This document shows positions 34,469 through 45,170 of a stretch of 64,000 nt of DNA, one piece after another. How positions within the stretch are numbered: the stretch's first letter is position 1; the number at the start of each line of letters is the position of its first letter. This stretch comes from Linum tenue (lineage: Eukaryota; Streptophyta; Magnoliopsida; Malpighiales; Linaceae). The stretch is taken from NCBI GenBank assembly GCA_946122785.1, contig CAMGYJ010000005.1:89398547-89462546 (forward strand). Direction: 5' to 3'. The position numbers were made by a program, and so were the translations under genes. The notes under the pieces were generated by a model. The model was given only the letters and a program-made list of their open reading frames with translations. It was not told the origin of the DNA and did no database searches.

Positions 34469-37400
34469 TCCCCTTCCCCATCAGAAGCGACCTTGTCCTC
34501 AAGGTCGAATGTCGGGAACCGCTGCCGAAGGGTTGCAGTCTCCTCCCAAGTGGCGTCCTCCCGCTCCATGTGCTGCCACAGGACCAGGCTTTCCTCGATC
34601 ACGCGTCCGCCCTTCTTGACCCACCTGGTGTCTATCACCTGCAATGGAACCAGCTCGAGATCACCGTCTGCCGACACCGGAGGTGCAGTTGTCTCCACTC
34701 GATCAGCCACGCCGCGGTACCTCTTCAAGAGGGACACATGAAAGGTAGAGTGAATGCGCGAATCGGCTGGTAGCTGAAGACGATAGGCCACCGGATTAAC
34801 CTTCTGCAGCACCTCATACGGTCCAAAGTACCGCGCCGCCAACTTCTGATATGCCCGCCGGAATACAGAAGCCCGCCTGTAGGGATGCAGACGGAGCAGA
34901 ACCCAGTCACCCACCTCGAACTCCTCCTCTCGTCGCCCTGCATCAGCCAGTTGTTTCATCTTGTTATTGGCAGCCGCCAGATTGGCCTTGAGCTGATCCA
35001 AAGCCTCATCCCGCTCTCCTAACCACCGATCCACTGCATCCACTGGGCTGGAACCCACCTGATAACGTACCAGAGAAGGTGGGGCACGCCCATACAAAGC
35101 CTCAAACGGTGTCATCTGGATGGCCCTATGGTACGTGGAGTTATACCATAGCTCGGCCCATGGTAAATAGGCTAGCCACCGTCGGGGCTGCTGATGGGTG
35201 AAACAACGCAAATACTGCTCCAAATAGCGGTTAACCACCTCCGTCTGGCCATCAGTCTGGGGGTGATAGGCCGAACTCATCCGCAACTGTGTCCGAGCCA
35301 ACGTAAACACCTCCTGCCAAAAACGACTCAAGAAAACGGAGTCTCGGTCGCTGACAATGGACCTCGGGAATCCGTGATGCCGTACCACCCCTAAGACAAA
35401 CTGCTCAGCCACTGATCGCGCGGTATACGGGTGTGCCAGGGCCATGAAATGGGCGTACTTCGTCAGTCGATCCACGACGACGAACAGGACGGTCTTCCCT
35501 CCAGATGGTGGCAACCCGACAATAAAATCCATACTGATATCCTCCCACACCCTTTCCGGCACCGGTAACGGCTGCAGGAGACCCGCCGGTCGCAAATGGG
35601 ATGCCTTGACTCTCTGACAGGTGTCACAAGATGCAACATAGTCCTTCACATCCCGGCCCATCTGGGGCCAATAGAACTGAGCTCGGATCCTCCTCAGTGT
35701 CCGCTCCACCCCCGAATGCCCTCCAAACGGAGAGTCATGGAACTCCTGCAACACTGTCGTCACTAGGGATGACCCCCGGGAAAGCACCACCCGCCCTCGG
35801 AAGAACACCAACCCCTGCCGACAAGAGTAGTGGCCGGGATCGGCGCTAACCGCTATCTCACGGCATCCCTGCAGATACTCGTCCGTCTCCATAAGAGCTC
35901 GCAGAACGTCCCAGAACTGGGGTACTGGCCCTGTAACTGCCGCCAAAATCTCACTCCCGGGGCGCCTCGATAGACCATCCGCCACGACATTAGATGGTCC
36001 GGGGCGGTAGTGAATCTCATAATCATACCCCAGGAGCTTGGAGACCCACTTGTGGTGATCGGGAGTGGAAACTCGCTGCTCCAATAAATTCCTCAGACTC
36101 TGATGATCGGTGTAAATGTGGAACTTTTGTCCCAGAAGGTAGGGCCGCCACATCTGGACTGCCGTAATGATAGCCTGCATCTCCTTCTGGTAGGTGGACC
36201 AAGCCTCCTTGGAAGGCGCCAGAGTCTTACTCATGAAGGCTACCGGGTGCTTATCCTGTGATAACACTGCTCCAATGCCCCGGCCTGATGCGTCTGCCTC
36301 AATAACAAAGGGGCGAGAGAAGTCAGGCATAACTAGAGTCGGGGTGGTGGTCATGGCCTGCTTCAGCTGGCAGAATGCTGCATCGGCCTCTGCATTCCAA
36401 ACGAACCCGCCTTTCTTCAACAGATTAGTCAAGGGCCGAGCAATCATGCTGTAGCCCTGTACAAACTTCCGGTAATAACCTGTCAAGCCCAGGAATCCCC
36501 GCAGTTCAGTGACAGTGGTCGGGGTCGGCCACTCCACCATGGCTTGGATCTTCTTCTGGTCCACCTGTACCCCCTGAGGCGTGACAATGTGCCCCAGATA
36601 CTCCACCTTCTGAACCCCAAAGGCACATTTTGAAGCCTTGAGGTAGTACTGGTGCTGCTGCAAAATCTCAAACACAGCCTGCAAATGCTGCAAATGGGCC
36701 TCCCACGTCGGGCTGTAAATAAGAATGTCATCAAAAAAGACCAGGACGTACCGACGAAGCAGGGGCCGGAAGATGTCGTTCATAGCTGCCTGGAAGGTCG
36801 AAGGGGCATTGCACAACCCGAACGGCATTACCAAGTACTCATAATGGCCGTTATGGGTCCGGAAGGTTGTCTTGTGTGCATCCTCCTCCCTCATCCGGAT
36901 CTGGTGATAGCCGGCCCTCAGGTCGAGCTTAGTGAAATAAGAGGACCCGTGCAGCTCATCAAGCATGTCATCCACCGTCGGAATCGGGAAACGGTCCTTC
37001 ACTGTCGCGGCGTTGAGGGCCCGGTAGTCAGTGCAGAACCGCCAGGTCCCGTCCTTTTTCTTGACCAGAAGCACCGGTGAAGAAAAGGGACTAGTGCTGG
37101 GCCTGATCAGCCCGGTAGTCAGCATCTCAGCAACCTGACGCTCAATCTCCTCCTTCTGCGAGTGACCGTACCTGTATGGTCGAACATTAACAGCTTCCAC
37201 CCCATCCTTCAGCTGAATTCCGTGATCCACCTGGCGATGTGGCGGGAGAGCAGTCGGTTCCTGGAAGATCACGGCGAACCTGTCAAGGACTAGCTGCAGA
37301 TCAGGGGCCATTTCCTGGGTCTCCCCAGTCTCCATCGGCCAGCACAGCACGGCGAAGTCCGCCTCTCCCATCTCGCTGCTATCATGGATGGAAATGGGCC

Positions 37401-38190
37401 CCAAAGCAGTGGTAAGCCCTTGTAAGCTCCACTCCTTATCCCTCCACTTAAACCGCATGGTCAAGCCCTTCCAATCAGTGGTAGTCGGTCCTAAACTCTG
37501 CAGCCAAGGAATGCCCAGGATAATATCAAATCCCCTGATGGGTAGCACAAAGAAATCAGCTGTTACCGGCAAGCCTTGAATCTCCAGAGCAAGCCCCCGA
37601 TAAACCGTGGTACACTGCATAGGCGCCCCATTCGCAACCCGAACCACCATCTTCTCCACTGCACTCGGCGCCATGGATAGAGTCCCGGCAAGCTCGGCAC
37701 TAATGCAATTGAGTGAGGCGCCGCTGTCCACCAACGTCAGCGCGGTCACCCCTCCCACTCGAGCCTGGAATCGCAGCGTGCCCGGCGTAGGCAGCCCGGT
37801 CGCCGAGTGGAGAGAGAGAGAAGCGACGTCGCCGATCCTCTGCCCCTGCTCGCTGCCGCCGTCCCCGCCTGACGCCGCACCCCCTATCGGCGCTGCCTCG
37901 GCGCTCGCGCCTCCTCCCCTTTCGCCCGACTCGCCGCGGCGCCCACCAGCCGCCACCCCTCGCCGCTCGCCGCCCGCCTCCATCGCGCGCCCGCCGTCGC
38001 TCTCCGCCGCGCTCGTGCGCCGCGTCGGCCCCGTCGGGTCTGCGACCGCCGCGACTGGCTCGGCCACCTCGGCCGCCGCTGCTGCTGTCCACCCATGGTC
38101 CTGCGCCTCTCGCCTGAGTTCAGAGAGCGTGAAGTCGATTAGCTGTCGTGTACGAGCCCAGGTTGGATCAGTGAGTTTCGAAGGACTCAT
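34450..38190 (-). CDS. pol: Intact protease-RT-RNase H-integrase-chromodomain polyprotein without capsid
   Basis: 1246 residues, one frame, start ATG just inside the PBS region. Residues 1-30 look like a gag N-terminus. Residues 35-125 are an Ala/Gly/Arg-rich linker where capsid and zinc knuckle should be. Protease D-S-G-A-S is near 155-159, RT catalytic F-F-D-D near 486, RNase H (EADAS) near 630, integrase HHCC finger and DDE core (MDFIVGLP, SDRDSVF, DGQTEVVN) after 830. A C-terminal chromodomain (VIDTRWVKKGG...WEETATL) is within the last 80 residues and would target insertion to chromatin marks. Capsid is missing although the frame is kept, so particles would have to come from another element. 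Length is some 250-350 residues below a usual Reina-type polyprotein (family knowledge). Confidence 0.92.
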   Translation of the reverse strand: MSPSKLTDPTWARTRQLIDFTLSELRREAQDHGWTAAAAAEVAEPVAAVADPTGPTRRTSAAESDGGRAMEAGGERRGVAAGGRRGESGERGGGASAEAAPIGGAASGGDGGSEQGQRIGDVASLSLHSATGLPTPGTLRFQARVGGVTALTLVDSGASLNCISAELAGTLSMAPSAVEKMVVRVANGAPMQCTTVYRGLALEIQGLPVTADFFVLPIRGFDIILGIPWLQSLGPTTTDWKGLTMRFKWRDKEWSLQGLTTALGPISIHDSSEMGEADFAVLCWPMETGETQEMAPDLQLVLDRFAVIFQEPTALPPHRQVDHGIQLKDGVEAVNVRPYRYGHSQKEEIERQVAEMLTTGLIRPSTSPFSSPVLLVKKKDGTWRFCTDYRALNAATVKDRFPIPTVDDMLDELHGSSYFTKLDLRAGYHQIRMREEDAHKTTFRTHNGHYEYLVMPFGLCNAPSTFQAAMNDIFRPLLRRYVLVFFDDILIYSPTWEAHLQHLQAVFEILQQHQYYLKASKCAFGVQKVEYLGHIVTPQGVQVDQKKIQAMVEWPTPTTVTELRGFLGLTGYYRKFVQGYSMIARPLTNLLKKGGFVWNAEADAAFCQLKQAMTTTPTLVMPDFSRPFVIEADASGRGIGAVLSQDKHPVAFMSKTLAPSKEAWSTYQKEMQAIITAVQMWRPYLLGQKFHIYTDHQSLRNLLEQRVSTPDHHKWVSKLLGYDYEIHYRPGPSNVVADGLSRRPGSEILAAVTGPVPQFWDVLRALMETDEYLQGCREIAVSADPGHYSCRQGLVFFRGRVVLSRGSSLVTTVLQEFHDSPFGGHSGVERTLRRIRAQFYWPQMGRDVKDYVASCDTCQRVKASHLRPAGLLQPLPVPERVWEDISMDFIVGLPPSGGKTVLFVVVDRLTKYAHFMALAHPYTARSVAEQFVLGVVRHHGFPRSIVSDRDSVFLSRFWQEVFTLARTQLRMSSAYHPQTDGQTEVVNRYLEQYLRCFTHQQPRRWLAYLPWAELWYNSTYHRAIQMTPFEALYGRAPPSLVRYQVGSSPVDAVDRWLGERDEALDQLKANLAAANNKMKQLADAGRREEEFEVGDWVLLRLHPYRRASVFRRAYQKLAARYFGPYEVLQKVNPVAYRLQLPADSRIHSTFHVSLLKRYRGVADRVETTAPPVSADGDLELVPLQVIDTRWVKKGGRVIEESLVLWQHMEREDATWEETATLRQRFPTFDLEDKVASDGEGDDRNRG
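34469..34482 (-). promoter_or_regulatory. Polypurine tract of the chromovirus
   Basis: On the minus strand TGGGGAAGGGGA directly precedes the 3' LTR. Confidence 0.75.
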
Positions 38191-38206
38191 GTTGGCTCTG
38201 ATACCA
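38191..38206 (-). promoter_or_regulatory. Primer binding site of the chromovirus (tRNA-iMet)
   Basis: TGGTATCAGAGCCAAC on the minus strand, 2 nt from the LTR; complementary to initiator tRNA-Met. Confidence 0.9.
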
Positions 38207-38208
38207 AA

Positions 38209-38480
38209 TGATAGAAGCGTGATGCTAAGAAAGAGATTAAGAATGGGAATTAGGGATTGAAGAGAAGAAGATTTAGGGATTTGGGAGAATTGGGGAAGAA
38301 CAAGAGAAAGATAGGATTAGGGATTTCTGATATTCTATTCCATAATTCCCAAATGAGTGTACAGAATCCCTTTTTATGAGTTCAAAGGAAAATAATGGAA
38401 AATAACAAAATGGTCACTCCCCACCCGGCCCAGCCGGCCGACCGACCCTGCCTCACCCCTCTCACCCTCGGTTTCTATCA
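38209..38480 (-). repeat. 5' LTR of the chromovirus (right copy)
   Basis: Same 272 bp as the left copy; bounded by TTTCC on the right. Confidence 0.95.
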
Positions 38481-40055
38481 TTTCCATCCTTGACGCAAGC
38501 TCCACCCAACGGTCAAGAGACACGACCCAGCAGCCCTCATCCAGTCATCCTCTCCGCCAGGCTCGGTCTCCGTCAAGCCTCGTCGCCGTTGCTCTGTTTC
38601 CGTCGAACCCTGTCGTCTATGTCGCTGGCGCAAGCTTCACCCAAGAGCCAAGAGACACAACCCAGGAGCCCAAATCCAGACCCGTCATCCTCTCGGTCAA
38701 GCTCTGTTTCAAACTTTCAGTCAAGCCCCTTCGCCATTGGCCGTTGCTCTGTTTTCGTCCAGCAATGAAACTTGAAAGAGTGAGTTTGTGTCTTTGTGAT
38801 GAACTGATGATATACTATTGTGTATTGACAGATATATATTGTCTTTATTTCTTCCACTAGCAGACACAAGAGGACAAGTGAACAAGACAAATGGACAAGA
38901 GGACAATATTTATCTCAATGGACTTGTTGACAACGAGAAGTTGGGACTTGGGTCTCTAATTATTTCCATCGGCACTAAATAATTGCCGCCCAGCCAGAAC
39001 AGCCTGCCGGAAATTCGGGACACCGGTTACATTACCGAAACCGTTGCAATCGGTATGCGGTATACCGATAATTCTCGGTATCGACTAACGGAAGCGGAGT
39101 GCGAGATTGCAGTATACCGGAAACCGGTCAAACGGTAACCGGTTTAACCGATTACCGACCGTTTAGCACCCCTACTTCCGAATCAGTCTGGTTCCATGAG
39201 AAGCGAGCTACCTTCTTTCATAGGGTATGCTCATCAACTCGATGGCCTTTGTCAAAAATTAGAATATGTTTACCATAAGGAAGATCTTGACCAGTCATGG
39301 TGAGGAGTATGTCGCAACGAGCACTGACATAGCCTATAACACCACAACAAAAGCAAAAAAGATGTAGTTTTCAGAATAAACTGAAACTTTGAAACACACC
39401 TTACTACGGCCGAAGTAGGAACCTTTCAGAATTGAACCCATAGGGGAACGTGAAAGAGGGACTCGGCGGCCGCCGGAGTTGGACACACCAGGGGCGAAGG
39501 TGAATCAGGAAGCGTTGTTGAATCCAAGGGGATCTGTCTCGAATGCAACGATGATCCGAGGAATCCGAGAAGATGAATTGGTGAGGCCCTCTTCAGCAGG
39601 TAGCACCGTCAGCAAGTCGTAACAATTCCAAAGATCCACCAAGATATTATGATGGCTCGCGAGAGAGGGAGCATGACCATGGATCTTACCCAGAAGGCTG
39701 AATTCTGCTCTCTCTTCCGCTATAGCAACAACAATATCGTTGAAAACAACAAAGAGTTCAGCAACCATTGAAAAGAGAAAGGTACGGTTTGTCACAAAGA
39801 AAGAAGGATAATTGGAATGGGGATGCATGATTAATACTTGTTTGGAGAAGGTCAGTTGAAGCCTTGAAATGTCGATTGAGAACCCCATGACAGAGCCAAA
39901 CCACTGAGAAAGCGGAGGCACTTCGCCGGAAACGTGAGAGGGGAATCACACGATGGTGAGTCTTAGGGATGTAACCGCCAGTCGTGGGTGGAAGGAGAGA
40001 GCAACCCACTTTTTTTGTTTTTTTTTTTTGCTGAAGCAAAATCAATCATTTGATT

Positions 40056-41121
40056 CGCGAACAAAAAATCAATTTATGGATAGTTATTATTTTAAAATAA
40101 TTAACATACAATTTATATGGTAAGTCAAGCAAAGTTTATAAAGATAATTATCATTTAATTATCTGTTGGTAGGTTAAATCTATGTGTTTTTAATACATGG
40201 TGAAGTTGAGCGTGAAGTGGAAGTGGTGGTGGCTCTGTTGGTTCATGATTTTCAGCTGATGACATCTTTTTGGGGTTATGGATGAAGATAAAAGGCAACT
40301 AGGATTTTTTATAGATAATTGATGTGTTCTCTGTAATTGATGTTGATATACTATGTCCTTTCATTGTATCAGTCTATCATATTCGAGTCTTGTTTTGAGA
40401 TTTCTTGACTAATACCAATTCCACACCAAACACCTACGAAAATCAAACCTGCTCAGACTTAAATGAGACAACAGAAAAGACATTCATAGTCACCAATTGG
40501 GCAACCCAATTGTCACCCACCCCACCAAACTCAAACAAAACCTCGGGAAGACATCCCTAAGGTGTTCTACTTTATCCAAAATGGCTCCAGCACAATTATC
40601 ACCCGAGCGATCTTGTGCGTGTGCGGGGAGACCCTCTAGCACAGTGTGTCCATATTATAGGAATCTCTACGATCTTGATTATAAATAGGGCAAATTACTA
40701 TTGTGTATCGAATATTAGACTACTTGAGGCAGAACTGTACGTGGGCACCGGGTCGGGCCGCCCACGGGCTAGCACGGCGCGACACGGTTAGAGCACGACA
40801 CGAGCACGAGCACAAAATAAATGAGCCAACCCGGTACGAGAACGAATAATTTATGGGCCGTGCTGGGCCTCCACTTCATGGGCACGGGCACAAGCACGGG
40901 CACGGCACGGTACATAAGTGGGCCGTGTTGGGCCTAATATTTTTGAGATTTTATTGAGTATAAGAATGGACATGGATATAGTTTTAAATAATATTGTAAT
41001 GAGTTTTATTTATGGATTGATGTTTTATTAGATTTTTATGAAAAAAAATTTGGGCTACATTTTATTTATAGAACAGAGCCTTCCAAATTTCAGAATCGGC
41101 CCTGGCTATCACACAACATAG
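40056..41121. other. No gene; contains a hAT-like GC-rich fragment
   Basis: 40740-40930 is rich in GGGCACGGGCAC and GGGCCGTGTTGGGCC motifs seen in subterminal parts of plant hAT elements, but no matching ends or target duplication were found. The rest is AT-rich. Confidence 0.5.
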
Positions 41122-41936
41122 CGATAACACCTAAATTGGTGTTATTTATCCTTCATTTTGAGGTTTGTTTCGTGTCAATTCATGTGCATAATTGCTTGAA
41201 CATTGTCAATTGCATCTCTATTTCGTTCCTATTTGAATTCGATGTGATTTTAGGGTGTGTTAGACGATAATTGCGAATTTGGTACAAAACAAGGTCACAT
41301 GTGTAGAAAGTGGGCAGAAGACTGAAGATCATGGCCAATAATAGAAGATCACGGCCTAGATCATGGACTGCGAAGTCAAGCAGAAGATCGCAACCTGGAA
41401 GCCCAAGATCGCTGCCACGAATTGGAGGCCTCAGGGCGCAAACTTCGCGAAGAAGTAGCCGAGGAGAAACATGGAGTTTCCCTAGTCGAATCACGACTAT
41501 AGTGTATTTTGACCACGAGGAAGATCGCGACCGCAAAGTCAGCCCGCGATCTCCTCAATCCCGAAGGCTAATATGACTGTGTTGCAAGATCGCGGGCTCG
41601 CCATTGAAGATCACTACCATAATCTCTACCCTGCCGGCCGCGAACTTCTCCGTCCCTTGATTGCCTATAAATAGAAGACCCATTTCCCTCTTTTGAGAGA
41701 TGGATTTTGAGAGAAGACTTTTTGGTTTTAGAGAGAGAAGAGAGAAAAGCTGAAGGAAGGAGAAGAGGAGAAGAAGGAGCTAGAGGAGAGGAGGCATCTT
41801 TCTCAACATCAAGTCTTCTTACACCTCTTCAATTTATCTTCTTCTCTCCTTTATGGAGTATTCCTCTAATGCACTAGGGGTTCTAAAACCCAAACCCTAG
41901 TTTTAGGGTTTACTATGTATGTATGGATATTGGACA
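41122..41936 (+). repeat. Truncated LTR of family C, left copy
   Basis: Starts (C/T)GATAACACCTAAATTGG and matches 49307-50050 (many small differences and indels) until GTATGGATATT, where it abruptly joins transposase sequence. LTR of an Athila/Tat-like family. Confidence 0.8.
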
Positions 41937-42650
41937 AATACCACTACAGCAAGGAATTTTATTTCCTTGAAATTTCCCACAGGTGAAAAATTCCGACCGG
42001 TTGCGGTCGTCAAAGTGCACTGTGAGTGTGTTTGACACCGTGATGTTGAAATTGTTGGGAGGAGTCTGAACAACATAGATGCCTTTACGTCGATCAATCG
42101 TTGTCACGGAATGTCCAACTGCCTTTTGTGACCAGGGCTTCATCAGCTCTTCGCACTTAGTGGAGTACTGTGAAGACCACCTCTAATTTCTGCTCCTATC
42201 TCCAACCTAATCTTATCGAATTTCTCCACCAATCTCCAATAGGTATGTTGCACAAGAGAAGTTATAGGAAGTGAATGAATACCTTTGAAAACACCATTGA
42301 TGCTCTCTGCCCTGTTGGATGTCATGATAGACCATCGACGCCCACCATTATAGTTATCATCCACTAAGCTCCAACAAATTTGATGTTGGTCCACCCAGTT
42401 ATCACATGAAATATAACTATCAGATGCCACCTTCTTAAATTTCTCAACTTGACGATCGAACTTCTCCAAGCGTTTTTCTCCGGCTAACAAAGTAAATATC
42501 CCCACGAGTTAGATAAAATCATGACAAAATTACATTAAAGTAAATAACAAAATTAAATGAAGAAGGCTTAACGACTCGAAATAGTTGGTTATACATGATT
42601 TTTCGTTTAGTCTATCTTTGCAAGTTGCTTGCGTAGTGTCGCATGCACCA

Positions 42651-45170
42651 TGTAACACCCTACCCTATACGTATTACCTAATCATATTGTTCATACAATT
42701 GCAGCGGAAAAAATCTCGGGTGTTACATTAATTATCAAAATTTATCAAAATAAAATTTCGTCATGAATTACTCGCGTAATGGGCTAACAGTTCTTGTAAC
42801 TAAAATCTGCAAAATAATTTATCTGAATCCCTACATCCATAAACAAACATATATACTCACAACCATATACATTGGCTTTCATAGCCATAGGCACAGTTTC
42901 ATACTCCACAACTGCATACCTTACTAATACATATCATAGTCGTCATAACTTACACAACCACATAAATATACACATATCATCAAGTTTCCACACCTGTGGA
43001 TATCTCACACTACATCAGAAGCTAGTATGCACATGAAAAACGTTCTCAAATTTTTTTTAAAAAAAGGTGTGGATTACTGGCCAAAATCCCGAGTAGTAGT
43101 CCAAGCACAAAATAGTTGAAGACCATACCTCATCTTGCCTTCAACTCTTGCTTAGCTCCCACCTATACACCTATCTACTGCTGATGATGATGATGATGAT
43201 CTGCTTACACATGGCATAAGCAGAGAAAAAGGATAAAGAGGGTCAGCTCATAGCTGAGTGAGATAATCATAGCATTGTGAGTTCATAACTGAGCATACCC
43301 CTACCATACATCTAGCAAATAAGCCAAAGCACTAGGATCAGACCTCAGGCATCCGACATCCCAATAGGCAAAAACTTCAACCACCATGACTTATGCATAT
43401 GCATCTTATCATGTTTTACTTATAGGAGCCTGGCTACTTCCATGCTAATAACTCTCCCGGGAAACATAACCCACATCCCGTCAGATGTAGTCATACATAC
43501 CCCAACATCCCGTCAGATGTGGTCATACATACCCTCACACCACTATGGGTGTAGTCATACCCCGACACCGCTCTGGGTGTGGTCATATCTCGTAAGAATT
43601 CTTCAGTCACCCCCACATGAGAGGTGTGACTATCATACATATCATAATAGAGTAATAGCATAGGGAGCCCTAATTACTATGTAGTTGACCGTGAGACCAC
43701 AACACTCAGATTTGGTATCTTTATACATGATTCATATCTCATCTTTCTCAATCATAATTCATTACTTGCACATGTACTTGACCTGGCCATAATTGGCTCA
43801 ACATCAGCGGCGGATCTAGGGGGGCCGCCCCCGGGCCGCGGCCCGGCCCTCCCTCGATCCAGAGCTAGTATAGCACGTGTAAATTTTCGATTTTTGGTGT
43901 TCGTTCCAGTGTTTGTCGTGTTACGGCCCAGCCTTCTCTGCTTTTTTCCAATGTGGCCCAGTGCTCTACCCAATCCTGGATCCGCCGCTGCTCAACATAG
44001 ATAAATTAGGAGTCGTATAATTGCACTTCCTCGGATAAACCCTCGTGCAAGTGATCCTCCTTAAACATCATAATATCACCCTGGTAAGTTTATTTCCCCA
44101 CTTGTGAATCCAAATACAACCACAATATCACATCATGTCAAAACACCTGATCGAACACCCATGAAGTCATATCAACGGTTAAGTCACAAATGGCAACATG
44201 TATGCAATCATCAACATAAACAAGGTCCATATCGGATAGGGCAAGTCAATAATATCATATAACAATCCATGGTTCATCATATAGCATAAAAGTCCATACA
44301 CCCCTAATCATGTCATTCTAATTCACCTAGGTCAATTGTAAGCATCAATATAATTATCATGATACGACAAACCTGGTATGCCGTGCTAATCCCTCACCAG
44401 TTCTGGTCGTTCAAACACCGGTTCTAGCCTCCCGTACCCCAACTTCACTTTCTCAAACAAACCCGGAATCAAAATCCGAGATTGTCCTAATATCCCCTGC
44501 AGTGTCCCCGTCAATGTTAGTTCTAGGCTCCGGATCAAATTCTCGATAAAAACACTTCAAACCCTGGCTGGAGCTAAATTCAGCGATTTGGACCCCGACC
44601 TAAATAATTGCCGAAATATAGGGATTAGAACCAGAGGATTAATTACCTCGGTGCATGAAGCTCGTATATGAAATTTGGGCTCAATCCGGCTTTCGGATAC
44701 TCTGAAACCCTAATTTGGCTTATCGGAAAATCAAGAAATTCCTGAACCAAAAACTCGTTTTAAAGCTCTAAATCGATAAATCACGATGTATAGATGAATT
44801 AGGCATTACTTGCGGGGATTTTTGGATCACTAGGGCTCAAGATTTGAGCTTTGGAATTTTTGACCGAGCGCTCTGTCTCTCTCTGTTTCTCTCGGCTCAG
44901 AATGGAAGAAAGATGACGATGATTGTAAATAATGGACGGGGGGAGGGGAAATGTTAATATATATGCGGCCGCTTATTGATTCTTTTATATTAATTTTTAT
45001 ATATATATATATATATATAGGTGGTGTCTTCGGTGCACTCATTTTTTTGGGTATACTTATACAATCGATTGATAATCCGATTTTCGTCGAAATACTAATA
45101 AAACGCTCAATTTTAAATCGCGAACTTTCTAGCGATCGAAATATGGGTTTAGTCGAAATGGGATGTTACA
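42651..45170. mobile_element. Solo LTR, 2.5 kb, in the MULE transposase exon
   Basis: Begins TGTAACACCCTACCC and ends GGGATGTTACA; the 5-bp target duplication CACCA is at 42646-42650 and 45171-45175. TG...CA ends and 5-bp duplication without internal coding sequence fit a solo LTR left by recombination. The long LTR starting TGTAACACCC is typical of Tekay/Del chromoviruses (family assignment is inference). It contains a short tandem repeat near 43475-43590 (CATCCCGTCAGATGT) and a hAT-like MITE. Confidence 0.82.
43805..43990. mobile_element. hAT-like MITE, 186 bp
   Basis: Inverted ends CAGCGGCGGATCTAGG and CCTGGATCCGCCGCTG; the 8-bp target duplication CTCAACAT is at 43797-43804 and 43991-43998. 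Confidence 0.9.

Larger units (their letters stand above)
34197..38480 (-). mobile_element. Chromovirus-type Ty3-gypsy element lacking most of gag
   Basis: LTRs of 272 bp at 34197-34468 and 38209-38480 differ at two positions by eye. The target duplication TTTCC is at 34192-34196 and 38481-38485. On the minus strand: PBS next to the right LTR, one long intact ORF, PPT next to the left LTR. Very young by LTR identity. Inserted in the hAT-like element. Confidence 0.95.
33849..39174. mobile_element. Non-autonomous hAT-like element holding a chromovirus
   Basis: Terminal inverted repeats start TAGGGGTGCTAACCGGTAAC on the left and end TTTAGCACCCCTA on the right. The 8-bp target duplication is CTTCCAAA (33841-33848) / CTTCCGAA (39175-39182). 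Without the chromovirus at 34197-38480 the element is about 1.0 kb. Subterminal regions are rich in GGTTAACCG-like motifs. No transposase is seen. Confidence 0.85.
33559..39921 (-). pseudogene. LINE ORF1 remnant, split by the hAT-like insertion
   Basis: The N-terminal part (39921-39505) and the following 39500-39183 lie right of the insertion; the last part (33840-33559) lies left and overlaps the ORF2 start. Weak similarity in style to plant LINE ORF1 (nucleic acid-binding) proteins; no clear zinc knuckle survives. The assignment rests mainly on position within the LINE. Confidence 0.55.
29478..40037 (-). mobile_element. L1-type LINE (minus strand), old, interrupted by a hAT-like element
   Basis: The target duplication AAAATCAATCATTTSATT (18 bp, one mismatch) is at 29460-29477 and 40038-40055. 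The 3' A tail appears as T-run 29479-29490. Minus-strand order: ORF1 remnant, endonuclease, reverse transcriptase, zinc-binding region, RNase H, A tail. About 5.2 kb without the inserted 33849-39174. Many stops and shifts, so it is inactive. Confidence 0.9.
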
